In this document: positions 9,775 to 21,784 of the stretch, piece by piece
Layout: the number at the start of each line of letters is the position of its first letter
Numbering within the stretch: the stretch's first letter is position 1
Position numbers and translations under genes: made by a program
Assembly: GCA_030490835.1 (NCBI GenBank)
Contig: CM059972.1
Coordinates: 89,637,137-89,701,136 of the forward strand
DNA: 64,000 bases
Source: Annona cherimola
Lineage: Eukaryota > Streptophyta > Magnoliopsida > Magnoliales > Annonaceae
Direction: 5' to 3'
The notes under the pieces: model-generated
The model's database searches: none
The model's input: the letters and a program-made list of their open reading frames with translations, nothing else
What the model was told of the DNA's origin: nothing

Positions 9775-11999
9775 TACAATAACCTTGAGTTTTATTTGAT
9801 GCAAGATTGCTACTATTAATTTTTTGGGAATTCTTTTCCCCTCTTATCCAATTGATGCCGTTTTACTTGTTTATTAGAAGAGATTGCGTTGAACTGCTTG
9901 CGTTCTAGGTAGCATTATCTGGTGACATTTTGCAACATATTTTCTACTTGGTAATACTTATATTTTGAGCAATTTTGGTCAACAATGGATTTGTATATTG
10001 AGGGCCTTTACCATTGGAATTTATCAAGGATGAAGTTTTTGGTGTATCTAACTCCTTAAGGTCAATTGGCTGTAAAGCCATTGCCCAATGAAATGAGGCA
10101 TCCAGAGCATATTATCTGGCTCCCCTCAATGCTAGCCTTGTTAGAAATGTTTTTGTGAAAAATGAATATGAAGTAAACTTTATTTGCGAAGTAATTGAAT
10201 CTCTAATTTCACCCCTTGATTGCTTATTTTATCTTTCATGAGATTTTTAAAGCAATATTGTGCTTGATTTGCTATATTTGAATCTATTTTGCAAATTTAC
10301 TTTCAAATTGAGCAGAATATTGGGTTGGAATGGGCAAGGATGAGAGCTTGTAGATCTTTTTCTAATATTGTGGAAGAACCATGTTTTGATTAATTAAGGT
10401 AGTCCAATTCATTTAGTAGGCTTATTGGTTTTATCAATTGAATCAGGGTTGCGTGTCTCCTTTCTACCATTTGGTTTTTTGTGTTCAACTTGAATTCACA
10501 TTATCATCTATTAGAAGTCTTCTATTAAATGAAAAGTTGTTCAATTGAAATAAATATGTTAATTTCGAAAAATGCGTGAAGTTTTGATAATGTGTTATTA
10601 TATCTGAGCATGAATATTTTCAAGTTTGGTATTTTTACTACTAACCATTCTCATTTCAACTTTCATTGTTTCTCAATTTGTGAACCTTTTATTCTTTCTA
10701 TGATTTTTACACCTAACTATGGTATTTCATGGTGTCATTTCATTATTTTCATCAATTGTTGCCTGGAAGACTATGAAGTATAAGAAGGGAATGCCTAGAT
10801 TTGAAGCTTTATACGTAACTATGAGACATTTAGAAAATTGATCTTATTATATTGTGTAATGGGTTATTCGAAGAGTTTTATACAAAAATTGTTTCTACTT
10901 TGTATTTTTTTATTGATTTAGGTTGCACAATTTAAATTGAAGACAAGTTATGTATTATTTAGAGAATATTGTAATATTTTATGGTATATGTATGTGCTTT
11001 GTTTATTTTTTTGTTAATGTGGATTGTCATTAGCATGTTTCGGTCCTATGGCTACTTGGGATTTTGTAAAGCATCTGTCCATTTATGCCATCAGCTTGTT
11101 AGTGTGGATTCAAATCTCATTTCATATGAAAATTCTGTTCGGATTCTTTAGTTTTTCAATCAAGTAGTGATGAGGCGACTCGGGATTTTCGTCCGGGAGC
11201 TGGGAAGAGGAAAATAAACAACGGTGTGCACACGTGTTGATTTCGGTACTCTGGCATTGCATGCAATTGAGTACATATGCAGTAGCCTATTAATAAATTT
11301 TAGTATGAAAAATGTTGCAATTTTTAATTCATTACATTATTTATTTCATGAGATATTATTTGTTTGTTTGATGTCAATTTTACTTGCATGTAAATTTTGA
11401 ATTATGTGTATAATTAAATTATATGGTTAATTAGTGAAAAGTTAGAAAGCAATTTGTTAATAATTTTTCATGCATCTATGAATTGTTGTTTTCTATTGCA
11501 ATTCATATTAACTCAATGTCATGCAAAAAGTTCAATTTTTGGATCTTTTAGAATCTTAAATTCAAATAATGGTACAAATATTTATTATAAATGTTTGATG
11601 TTTTGAAATAAATTAATTAAAACAACATGCTGTCAAATTAACTTCTCTTGTGTAGGTTAATTTATTTTTGAAACATTAAGATGATTGTGTGTAAGTAATT
11701 CATGCGGATATTAATCGCCCAAAGGAAAGTTAAGATGATTTTGTTTAGCCAAGTTGTACACATGCCTATGGTAGTAAATATGTGATAATTATTCAGCTTT
11801 CCAAGTTGGTCCAAAGAAAGACTTATTATTTAATAAGATTTTATTGTCAATATTTGATTACTACAACAAGAGTACCACTTACAAGTTAGTATTTTCGTCC
11901 AAAGATTAGATATTTATGTTGTGCTAAGTATTTTGTGATAGGCCCCATTATTATTTGATTTTTTTTTTTAAGGTTTTATATGGAACTTATGTGAATATA
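9775..11999. other. AT-rich DNA, no supported gene
   Basis: No domain-bearing frame was found. A short readable peptide near 10,094-10,185 (NEASRAYYLAPLNASL) might be a gene remnant but is not recognised. The stretch directly upstream of the copia gag shows no copy of the copia 3' LTR, so I cannot place a 5' LTR here. Confidence 0.5.
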
Positions 12000-12009
12000 T
12001 TGTTTTGTT

Positions 12010-12980
12010 TTATTTTCAGTTAATACATCTGCTTCTACAATATCTGCCAATATTAATTCTATTCACATGCTGAACGAAACCAATTTTAAGCAATAGAAAA
12101 AGATGTTATGATCATTCTTGACTGCATGGATTTAAATTTTGCATTAAGGGTTCAACAACCCACCCCTCTTACGATTGCAAATTTCATTGAAAAAAAAGAG
12201 ATTTTGAGAGGTGAGATCTTTCAAATCGCACGAGTCTTATGATCATATAAAAAACAATTCTTGAAGTTTTCGAGTGTGGTCTGTCTGAACAGGACACTAC
12301 TGCGAAGGATTTTCTAAATGAAATTGAAAAGTATTTTGAAAAAACTTATAAGGCTGAAACAAGTTCAACTCTATCAAGCTCGATTTCAATGAGGTATAAG
12401 GGCAAATGAAATAGAAGAAAGTACATGATAGAGATGTTTCATCTTGCTTGGAAGATAAAGGTACTTGGGTTACAACTATTTGATGATTTGTTGATACATT
12501 TAGTTTTGGTTTCTCTTTTAGCACAATTCTATCAATTTAAAATCAGTTACAACTGTCAAAAAGAGAAATAGTCTCTTAATGAGCTCATTTCACATTGTGC
12601 GAAAAAATAAAAAAGGATGAAGTGAGATAGGCCTTAAAGTGTTTAGTTGGCAAATACTTTAAAAAAAAAGACCAAGAAAAGAAAAAATGATAAGAAAGCT
12701 ACGAGCGGAGTTGCAAATAAGAAGCAACAAAAGAAATTAAGGAATTAGGCTGTTACTTCTGTCACACTCCTATACATCGAAAGAAGGATTGTATCAAATA
12801 TCATGCTTGACGTGTAAAGAAATATACGCTTCTCACTTCGGTTTGTTTTGAAGTTAGTTTAGCTCCAGTATTTAAACATATTTGGTAGATAGATTCTGGT
12901 ACTACTACTCACATACGTGTGCCTATGAAGGGTTGCTTGAGTTGCCGAAAACCAAATTATGTCGAAAGATTTATCTACAT
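12010..12980 (+). pseudogene. copia 1 gag and protease region
   Basis: The start reads INSIHMLNETNFKQ, then a WKKDVMIILDCMDLNFALR-like segment, typical of copia gag N-termini. Further on, HIWxIDSGTTTHIRVPMKG (about 12,880-12,935) carries the D-S-G active site of the aspartic protease, followed by CLSCRKPNYVERFIYIGD. Several stops interrupt it. Gag would form the particle and the protease would cut the polyprotein. Confidence 0.8.
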
Positions 12981-13289
12981 AGGTGATAGCAAATCAGGTG
13001 AAGTTGTGGCTATAGACATATTTATGTTATTATTGAAGATTAGTTTTTATTTGGATTTGAAAGAGATATGTATAATCTTTTAAACAGAATTTGATTTCTA
13101 TTTTTTTATTAAACAAATCTAGTTATTTTTGTTTATTTAAAAATAGTCGATTTAATTTTTCTTTAAATTTAAATATAGTAGGTACTAATTTTTTTTATGT
13201 TGTTATAATAATATTTATTTTCTTAATACAATTGCCTCATTTGTGTAATCCTTGCATATGAAATCACGTGGTATGAAACACAAATTAAT

Positions 13290-14250
13290 TGATGAGAATT
13301 TTGCTTCACTCGACACTCTGGCAGAAATTTTTAGGACATATATCTAAACAAAGAATTAAGAGACTTATGTCAGATGGAATTCTTGATCTTCTTAACTTAT
13401 TAGATTTTAAAGTCTGTGTTGATTGTGTTAAGGGGAAACAGACAAATGTAAGAAGATTTGGCACTAACAAATTTTAGATGTCTTAGAACTAATACACACA
13501 AACATTTGTGGGTCATTTTCTACGGCTTCATGGAATAGTTAATAATATTTTATTACATTTACAGACAATTTCTTTCATTATGACTACCTATATCTTATTC
13601 ATGAGAAGTCCCAATCACTGGATGTGTTCAAAATTTTGAAGGCTGAAGTTAAAAAACCAACTTAGCAAAAGAATTAAGGCCGTCAGATCTAATTGTAGTA
13701 ATAAATAATATGGTAGGTATGACGGACTAGGAGAATAGTGTCCAAGGCCTTTTGCTAAATTCCTAAAAGAGTGTGATATCTTCTACCATGCTAGGAAGTC
13801 ATACATCGAATAATGTTGTTGAAATACAAAACAGAATTTTAAAAGACATGGTAAGAACTATGATCAGTCGTATTACCTTACTAGACTCACTTTTCCGGAG
13901 GGGTATTAAAGACTACAACGTATATTCTTAACAAAGTGTCAACTAAGGTAGTCACTAAAACTTCTTATCAATTATGGATGGGCAAGAAGCTATTATAAAG
14001 CATTTACGCATTTGGAGTTATCTAGTTGAAGCAAGGTTTTATAAGTCACGTGAAAAAAAACTAGATTCAAGAACAAGTAGCAGTTATTTCATTGGATATT
14101 CTAAACAGTTTTGGGAGTATAAATTTTATAATCCCACATCTAGATCCTTTTCTTTGAAATCGAAAATGTCTGGTTCTTTGAGGTTGAGTTTGAGGGGAAG
14201 GATAAGATTAGAGACTACCTCTTTGAGGAGGAACTGGTCACTTTTTCTTT
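13290..14250 (+). pseudogene. copia 1 GAG-pre-integrase and integrase core
   Basis: The frame 13,289-13,477 reads FLGHISKQRIKRLMSDGIL, then CVDCVKGKQT, the His/Cys pre-integrase zinc region. Downstream, HTNICGSF and YFITFTDNF with later stretches follow the integrase core pattern, broken by many stops. The frame 13,974-14,252 matches the region behind the catalytic core (SRTSSSYFIGYSKQFWEYKF). The enzyme would insert the cDNA into the genome. Confidence 0.82.
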
Positions 14251-14479
14251 GATTGTTATCTCCGCCATTGTCCAAGAAATATTACCATAACCACAAGATA
14301 TTATTGACAACCTCTTTTATTAAGGTCAACAGGTTATTCTGATGATTAAACTTAACAACATCAAGAACAAATGTCATTAAGGAGATCCATGAGAGAAAAG
14401 AGAAGTGTAATTTTTAATAATTATATTATTTTTCTTCAAAAACATCAAGATGACATTAGAATAGTGGAAGATGGTTCTA

Positions 14480-16035
14480 TCAATTTCCACAAAATAAAGT
14501 AAAGCAAAATTTTCAAAAGTGGATTAATGCCATGGATGAAGAGATTATGCCTATAAGAGATAATGATGCTTGGGAACTCGATCCATTGTCTGAAAGTGCA
14601 AAGCCCATTAGTTATGAATAAATATTTAAAACCAAGAAGGATTCAAAGTATAATATAGAAAGATATAACACTCGTCTTATAGCAAAAGGGCTTTACTCAA
14701 AAAGAAGACATTGATTATAAATGGATTTTCTCTCCAGTTTCATTGAAAGACTTTTTTAGAATAATGATGGCTTCAATGGCACATTTTGATCTTAAGCTAT
14801 ATCAGATAGATGTAAAAACTGCGTTTCTTAATGATGATATTGATGAGATCATTTATATAATACAACCAAGAAATTAGGGTCATGAATTGTAAAAAGAGTA
14901 ATTCGTAAATTAAAATATCCATCTATGGGCTCAAGCATGCTTCTTGTCAACGATAATATATATTTCATCAAGTTGTTTTCTCATTTGATTTTGAGATAAA
15001 TATGGTTGAGGACTATGTATACCATAAGTTCAATGAGAGTAATTATATTTTTCTTATTTTATATGTTAATGACATACTGCTTGCCAGCGATGATATAAGT
15101 TTACTGCATGAAACAAAGAGATTTTTATAAAACAAATTTGAGATAAAAGATCTTGTTGATGCATCTTTTGTATTAAGAATTTAGATACATCAGGGATTGT
15201 TCTCAGAGGTATTCTTGGATTATTAAAAAAGGCATATATTGAAAGAATACTTGAGAGATTTGACATGCAGAATAAACCAGGAGATACCCCTGTCGCTAAA
15301 GAAGACAAGTTCAACCTCGATCAGTGCCTGAAGAATGATTTTGAATTTAAGAAAATGCAAAAGATTCTTTATGCTTTAACAGTGGGAAGTTTGATATATA
15401 TCTAGGTTTATACATGTCCAGATACAATATTCATTGTTGGGATATTAGGTAGATATTTGAGCAATTTAGGAATGAATCATTGGAAAGCAGCCGAAATGGT
15501 TCTAAGATACTTTCAGAGAACAAAATACTATATACTCACATATAGGAGGTCGGATAACTTAAAAATCATTGGGTATTCAGATTCTGATCATGTTGGATGC
15601 CTAGATAGTTTTAGATCAACTTCAGACTATATTTATCTGTTTGCTGGAGGAGTATTAAGTAGACACTCACAGCTCTTTCCACCATGACAGTTGAATTTAT
15701 AGCATGTTTTGAGGCATCCAATTAGGCTATATGACTGTAAAATTTTGTCATGAGGCCACAAATTGTGGATGAAATTGAAAGACTACTCAAGTTATTTTAT
15801 GATAATAACTCAACAGTCTTATATTCCAACAAAATAGGAGTTTAACGAAGTCAAAATTTATTGATATCAAATTCCTAGTTGTTACGGAAAGAATTCAAGA
15901 AGGTTAAGTGTCTATAGAGCACATAAGAAAATCTACAATTGCGGATCTGCTTACTAAAAGACTATTACTCAAGGTCTTTCATGAGTATACTGCTCATATG
16001 AGTGTTGTATCATCTGATGATATGCTGTTTTAGTG
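14480..16035 (+). pseudogene. copia 1 reverse transcriptase and RNase H
   Basis: Readable motifs in order are VSLKDFFRIMMASMAHFDL, LYQIDVKTAFLNDDIDE (catalytic Asp), YVNDILLASDDISLLHETK (degenerate YVDD), then the RNase H lead-in SNLGMNHWKAAEMVLRYFQ and IGYSDSDHVGCLDSFRSTSD. The YVDD motif has become YVND. Frames change repeatedly. Confidence 0.9.
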
Positions 16036-16423
16036 GGAGCTTATATTTTGTGCTTTTTTTGGTTGACAGACATTTCGTTTGTTATAGTTATGAATTTTTT
16101 TTACAAAAATAAAATATTTAGTATTTTAATTTTGGTTTAATCTCACCAAATAGTCGGACTAGTTGAAAGTAAGCATGTAGATCATTACATGGAATTTTCA
16201 TGTTATGCATTCATATTTGATATATAGCGTTTGGTTATGTTTAATATATATGATCAGGGATGAGTTTAGTTATGATGAATGTGATAAAGGTCGCATTGAT
16301 TTTATGTTAACATAACTAATAGACGAGATTGTTTAGAGATAATTTTAATCATGATAGCAAAAGGTTTTGAGCTCATAAGGTTATATATAATTATAAAAAT
16401 TATATGTAGTTCAAGTGTGAGAT

Positions 16424-16868
16424 TGTTGAATTTTTGGATATACATATATAATAATTATATATATGCTATCATAAATAGCAACCCAAATTGTAAAGTGATC
16501 TTATAAGATTTATGGGCCCAAATCATCTAATAAAGTATGTGCTTCCTATGTATAGAAACCCTATTGTTTATTTTTATGATAGACTAAATTAGAAATAAAA
16601 AAGATAAGTATGCTATATAAACAGTTGTGGTCCTCAGGTAATGCACCTTTTAAAGTTTTTTTTTTCTAACATTCCATTATTGAAAAAGAGGGAGTCGTCT
16701 TCTCCAGAAAATCTTAGAGAACTAACTTGGAAAATCAAAACTTTCAGATTTAAGAATAACTACTCCTATGGATTTAGGTATGCTTCTACTTATGGTTTAT
16801 TTTTTTAACGATTTAATTTGGAGGATCTTGAGGTGATTATGATTTTAATCAATAAGGTTTTTCTAACA
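16424..16868 (+). repeat. copia 1 3' LTR (445 bp)
   Basis: It begins TGTTGAATTTTTGG directly after a purine-rich tract (AAGTGTGAGAT, 16,413-16,423) and ends TTTTTCTAACA at 16,868, giving TG...CA ends. A TATAAA motif at about 16,614-16,620 is a plausible LTR promoter. No second LTR copy was found for comparison, so the right boundary is inferred from the terminal motif only. Confidence 0.65.
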
Positions 16869-17149
16869 CCATATACTTTTGTCGACCCTTGAATATGTGA
16901 AGTGCAAAGGTTCCAAATATACTCTATCCAGCCTCACCCTTTTATGGTATGTTAGCCTCCCTCCTTCCAATATTATTAAAACCGAATTGACTAATGAATT
17001 GGTTTAGGTGCTAATTTTGGTTGAATCGGCTCAAGACTTCGTAGTGCTAAAGGATCACTTTATTATCTAATTACTTTAGCCAAAGAATGGAGTAATAACA
17101 TAGCCTACCTTTTAAATGTTGTTTAATGACATAATAAATTCCTCAAAAG

Positions 17150-17990
17150 TTATATATCTAGGTTTCTTGATGTCATTTTTAGTGCCAAGGATATGAATAA
17201 TGAGCAAACTTACAAGGCACTCATGAGAGGAATTGACTATGAGGAGACTTTTCGAAAGTTAAAGGCAATGGCCTTAATATCTCCTTCACACGATGCAAAG
17301 ACATGTTCTGCCCAATGATCTATGGTTTAAGAGAAAGTCCCATAGAAAGGAGGTCTTTCATAAGAATTCAATAGAGAGCCTTATCTAGCTAAGAGGTAGA
17401 GGTGGCCTTCAGTTGTCCTATGACAACTACACACCATTTAATAACAAGCCTAGAGCCTATCCCAATGCTGAATCTAGTATGGATATCTCTTGCATAGACC
17501 CAAGCCAATGAATCCCATTGCTAAGAGGGAATAACAAGAGTTGTTTGACTACCATGGTGCTCTCAACCACAACACCAAGAACTATCATTGACTAATCAAA
17601 AGCTAACTCAAAGAATATCTTGATCTTATTCAAAGAGTATCCCTTAAGCAATCTATCTATCATAAGTGGTACGATCAACCTTTGTAGGCGACTCTCCTAA
17701 TGAGAATTGTCCCATCATTAGAACCACTAACATCATACATGGCAAACACATAATAAAAGGCTTGATGATCATTGGGTGGCATGGGTACACTACACAACTA
17801 CACGATTTGTCCAAGTGGCCTTTCGAGGACATGGCTCAAATTTCTTTTTCAGATGCTAATGCACACAATATAGCACAACTCCTTGGTAATATAATACTCA
17901 TAAAAGTAGTCATCACAAAATTTAAGTTGAAGTTGATCATGGTGGATATCGGTAGCTCGTCCTGATGTCCATGCATTGCTTTCATTAAAT
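17150..17990 (+). pseudogene. Ty3/gypsy gag-protease remnant (Tat/Ogre-like)
   Basis: Readable pieces are FLDVIFSAKDMNNEQTYKAL and MRGIDYEETF, then LFDYHGALNHNTKNYH, which resembles the C/H zinc region of Tat-type gag. Next comes ISFSDANAHNIAQLLGNIIL and IMVDIGSSS, the position of the retroviral-type protease Asp (D-x-G-S-S). The order and motifs fit the gag-protease junction of Tat/Ogre gypsy elements. No LTRs or pol can be assigned to it, and it is full of stops. Confidence 0.65.
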
Positions 17991-18729
17991 AAACATCCTT
18001 GAATGGAGCCTCTTGTATAGAGTGTACATAATGCAGTAGTGTAATTGTTGTTATAAATTTCATAAATATAGAATTGTTGAGTGTAAAACCTACTCCCTCA
18101 ACACTTATAATTTTTGTTGTAGATGGGTAACCGCAAGTGATCTCATGTGAGAGAGGGGCTGGACTTTCCTTGCTTAAATATAGTCCTTTTTATCATGATT
18201 TAAAGAGTAAGAGAATCAACTACCTAATGAGAACTACTATATTTTATAATGTATGAGGCTTCCACTTTTAGGCTAAATTTAAAGACTATTATATGTGGCC
18301 ATCCAACATTTTCTCACTTAGCCTAATATATATTAATAATTTTTTTTTTATAAAATACAATTTAAAGATTCAACATTTTTTTAAAAATTCCTAAATGAGT
18401 GTACTCATTTAAAATAAACGCATAGTCAATGAATTTACAATTTGTACTCATTTACTTTTAACTAATTTGACTTCCTCAGTCCATTCGGAAGCTTTCTTTA
18501 TTTTGGATAATATAACACCATCTTGGATGATAATCTAAGAATCTATATCTGTAGCCATGACTAGTTATTTCATTCTCAACTTTCAGTAACCGAAGTTACT
18601 ACCATCGAATAGATGTGGCCTAGTGAATTATTCACCCTAAAACAGAAGTAGGTATGGAAGCTAATTGGGGTGCCATTTAAGAAAGATTTCTTTGATATAA
18701 ATTCAAAGACCTACTTTGATACCACTTAT
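17991..18729. other. Unassigned DNA ending in a reverse-oriented tRNA-Met PBS
   Basis: No coding frame is supported. At 18,714-18,724 the minus strand reads TGGTATCAAAG, close to the initiator-Met-tRNA primer-binding site (TGGTATCAGAGC). It abuts the LTR that starts at 18,730. This implies that the DNA to the left is the start of the internal region of a minus-strand copia element, mostly lost. Confidence 0.5.
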
Positions 18730-20314
18730 TGTTCCCGAGTTTATGACAAAGTCTAAGAGGGGAAGGGTGAATTGAGTTCTTTTAAAATTTCTTTTGGTAT
18801 ATCAAATGTAACCCCTTGTGAACTAAGTCCCCTTGAATGAAAAACGTGGAGAATGGAATAACAAATAGAGCAGAGAAATTGAACACGAAAATTATAGTGG
18901 TTCAGGACAACTCTCTCTACTTCACTCCTCTAAGAACACACCATTGTCTCTTAGATACTACTAAGTTAGTATGATTACACTAAGAACCTTTACTTTCTTC
19001 TAGATTTCAGCTTTAGAGGGCTTTTACAAGTTTTGAAGAAGCAGGTAACGAGTCACACTCTAACTACGCACTATTTTGCCTTCACTTGGTCTTGGTTTTG
19101 GTCTCCAATACCAAACCAAGTAGAATCACAAATGAACAATGAACAAGTATAAAACTACACTTTACAGATGTGTAGGGAACAATTTTAGCACCGAGAAGAA
19201 CGTGTGGAATGAGTTGTTGATGGATTGGTTCAACACTTGCAATCAATGGTTCAGTTCTTCTTAGAAAGCTTTTAATGATCACTTGAATACGTGAATATTG
19301 GAAAGTTGAAGCTTAATCAATGCACTAGCTAACCATTTCCCTTCCATTTGACGTGTATGAAATAGAAGAAGAGTAAATTCGAAACGTTTGGTGGCAAGTG
19401 GCACACATTCAATTTGCTAACATTTCAAATTTTTCTAGTTGTTACGACTTAAGACGCACTCACTTGAAGTCGACTTCAGGTGTGACTTTGCCCTTGTCAT
19501 ATATTGGAGTAGACTTGAACTATAGCTTTGGTCTTCACTCTTCTGCTTCAAGTTCTAATTTGGGTCGACTTGGTCTCAGATTTGACCGAAGTCACAAGTG
19601 AAGTCATCTTGATTGTTACTTCATTTCCCATTTTGCTCATTTGAACTTTCCCATCTCATGCCCTTGATAATTTAGCATGGGTTCCTTTCTTTCTTCTTAT
19701 TTTGCCTTCAAAGGTCTTGATTTATGCATGTGGCTCTTTGGTCTTTTTGTGCATTTGACTTGTTCTTTTCCATATGAAATTTCTCACATGAGTTTCTGTT
19801 TTGAACTTTGAATCATATTTGAATATTCATTCTTTATGAAAACTAGTCACCTTTGAACTTAAAATATCTTGATTTTAGCGATTTTATGCTCAAGTTATAT
19901 GCTTGGGTCGACTTGGTTTACAACTTTACCCAAGTTGTGTTTCTAAGTCGACTTCATACGTGATTTCACCTAAGTCACATGCCAGAGTTGCTTTGGTTGC
20001 AACTTGACTTTGTCAGATTTAGCTTCGAACCCCTGAAGTTACCCTAAGTTGCTGACGGAGTCGACTTGAGTTCCAACTTTGCCTGCTCACGCATTCATAA
20101 TTTTAGCGCTGTCGAAAAATAACCCTTTGAAGTCAATGCCGGAGTCGACTTCAGTATCGACTTGACCCAAGTCGATGCCTGAGTCGACTTGGCCTGCTAA
20201 GCTTTGGATCTTGAAATCCTTAAGTGTTAAAACACTTCAACACACATGTTAGTGCTATAAAACTTTTCAAATTGAATTATTAATCATCAAAATATGGATT
20301 TTACTTAATTTGCC
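18730..20314 (-). repeat. SIRE-like copia 5' LTR (family S, copy 1), minus orientation
   Basis: The left boundary TGTTCCCGAGTTTATGACAA matches copy 2 (21,785) and the reverse complement of copy 3 (37,722). A PBS-like site lies just outside it. The distal half carries many GTCGACTT/AAGTCGA motifs (about 19,460-20,190), as in the other copies. The right boundary is uncertain; I place it at a TGCCA (minus TGGCA) near 20,314. The shared borders and the Met-tRNA PBS fit the SIRE/Maximus copia group. Confidence 0.72.
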
Positions 20315-20679
20315 ATTTATTTACAATACTATCAACATGGATCATGATGAATATATGCAATTTGTAACACACTTCCTTCCTTGTATTATGATATGAATAA
20401 ACTCTCTTAATCAACTTAATGATAAATTTACGCTAATGTCTTGCTTCAAGAAAAATCAATAATAATTATCGTCACATATAATATCCTAAAACTTCACCTT
20501 AATTATCTATTGTAATAAAATGCGTGTCCTTTATATGTCCTAAAAGAACTTTAGACGCTAAAACCCTTAGTCATGGGATTATCATCACATTAGTACTACT
20601 GACAAAATTAATCGATATAAGATGAATGTTAATCATTTCTTATATCCATATTCTAAATCAAATCAATAAATTTTATGTA

Positions 20680-21780
20680 ATGGAAAAGCAAACCATATAA
20701 GAATTGGCACAATAAAATTTTAGGAGTATAACTTTAAGTCTTGAGATAAATTTTGTTGATCATAATTAAATAAGAATGACAATTAATACTAGTAAAATAG
20801 CTTAGTCAATATAATTGACCATCTCTAATTGATCAATAGCACCATATGTAAAACTATAATATTTAAATCCTTAGATCTATTATATCATTTTTTTTTATCA
20901 TATTCCAACATCCTAAAAGTAATCTCATTTTATAACTAACTTCAGAACTAATATACATTTGTGCATATATCATGCTTCCAAGAGCAGGAACATTTGAGAT
21001 GAATTTTAATTTTTTACTTCTTAATTTCATTCTACAAATACTCATGCAAACTAAAATTGTGACCTTTAAAAAATGAAAGTTTACATGATAAATAACTTGT
21101 CATGTTAGACCTCTATAAGTCAAAAATATACTTTATTAATATAAGCCTTTTCTGACAAACAACTAGTATTTTAGATTTATCTCAACAGACCTTACATAAT
21201 GCATGACTCCTAACTTTAATATAGACATTATAAAAAAAATCCTTAATGTTATTTAAGAGAGCGAAATAATTAGCAATAAGTAAACTATTATCAATATATA
21301 GAATTAAAAATAAGTCTTGCCACTATTCAACTTCATATCTATACGTTAATTAGTAATATTTACTATAAATTTGAATAATATGATGATCTTATTAAGCTTT
21401 AAGTATTTGTATTTTTGAGAATCTTATTTAAGTCCATATATAATTTTTCTTTTATTTGAAATATATAGTTTTCTTTAATTTGCATACTAATATTTTCTCC
21501 TTTCATTTTAAAATTTATTAGTTGCATCATATAAATATTCTTTTAAAGGGTTTTGCTTCTACGTAACCCCCTTATTTTTTAATATATTGATAATTAATTC
21601 AAAATTTAATCGTATTATTGTATTTAACATCACTTGTTTATCTAGAAGATCAAGTTTCATCTAAATTAAGTATGTGCATAAGCCACATTTACTTAAAAAA
21701 ATATATTCATGTGTAAATTAAGAAAAATGCTTAGATCCATTCACACATGTATTAAAATATAATAATACTTTATAGAATTA
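20680..21780 (-). pseudogene. copia 2 reverse transcriptase end and RNase H
   Basis: The minus strand reads YSLYIDNSLLIANYFALLNN, a degraded YVDDLLIA reverse transcriptase motif. Next come KILVVCQKRLILIKYI (compare LSQKAYI) and SNVPALGSMIYAQMYISSEV (20,880-21,010), corresponding to YASAVGSLMYAQVCTRPDI of copia pol. The RNase H lead-in FTYGAIDQLEMVNYID follows. The correspondence is positional and colinear but every motif is mutated. Confidence 0.72.
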
Positions 21781-21784
21781 TTTA

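Larger units (their letters stand above)
12000..16868 (+). mobile_element. Decayed Ty1/copia retrotransposon (copia 1)
   Basis: In copia order the plus strand shows gag, aspartic protease, GAG-pre-integrase, integrase, reverse transcriptase and RNase H, then a polypurine tract and a 3' LTR (16,424-16,868). The order protease-integrase-reverse transcriptase identifies copia rather than gypsy. Stops and frameshifts occur throughout. No matching 5' LTR is visible, so the left end has been lost or is too diverged to see. Confidence 0.9.

Noticed and set aside
10060..10190. Peptide NEASRAYYLAPLNASL as a possible exon
   Set aside because: No splice sites, neighbours or family recognised; kept only as a note.
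11100..11999. 5' LTR of copia 1
   Set aside because: No match to the 3' LTR start TGTTGAATTTTTGG or its end, and no PBS before gag.
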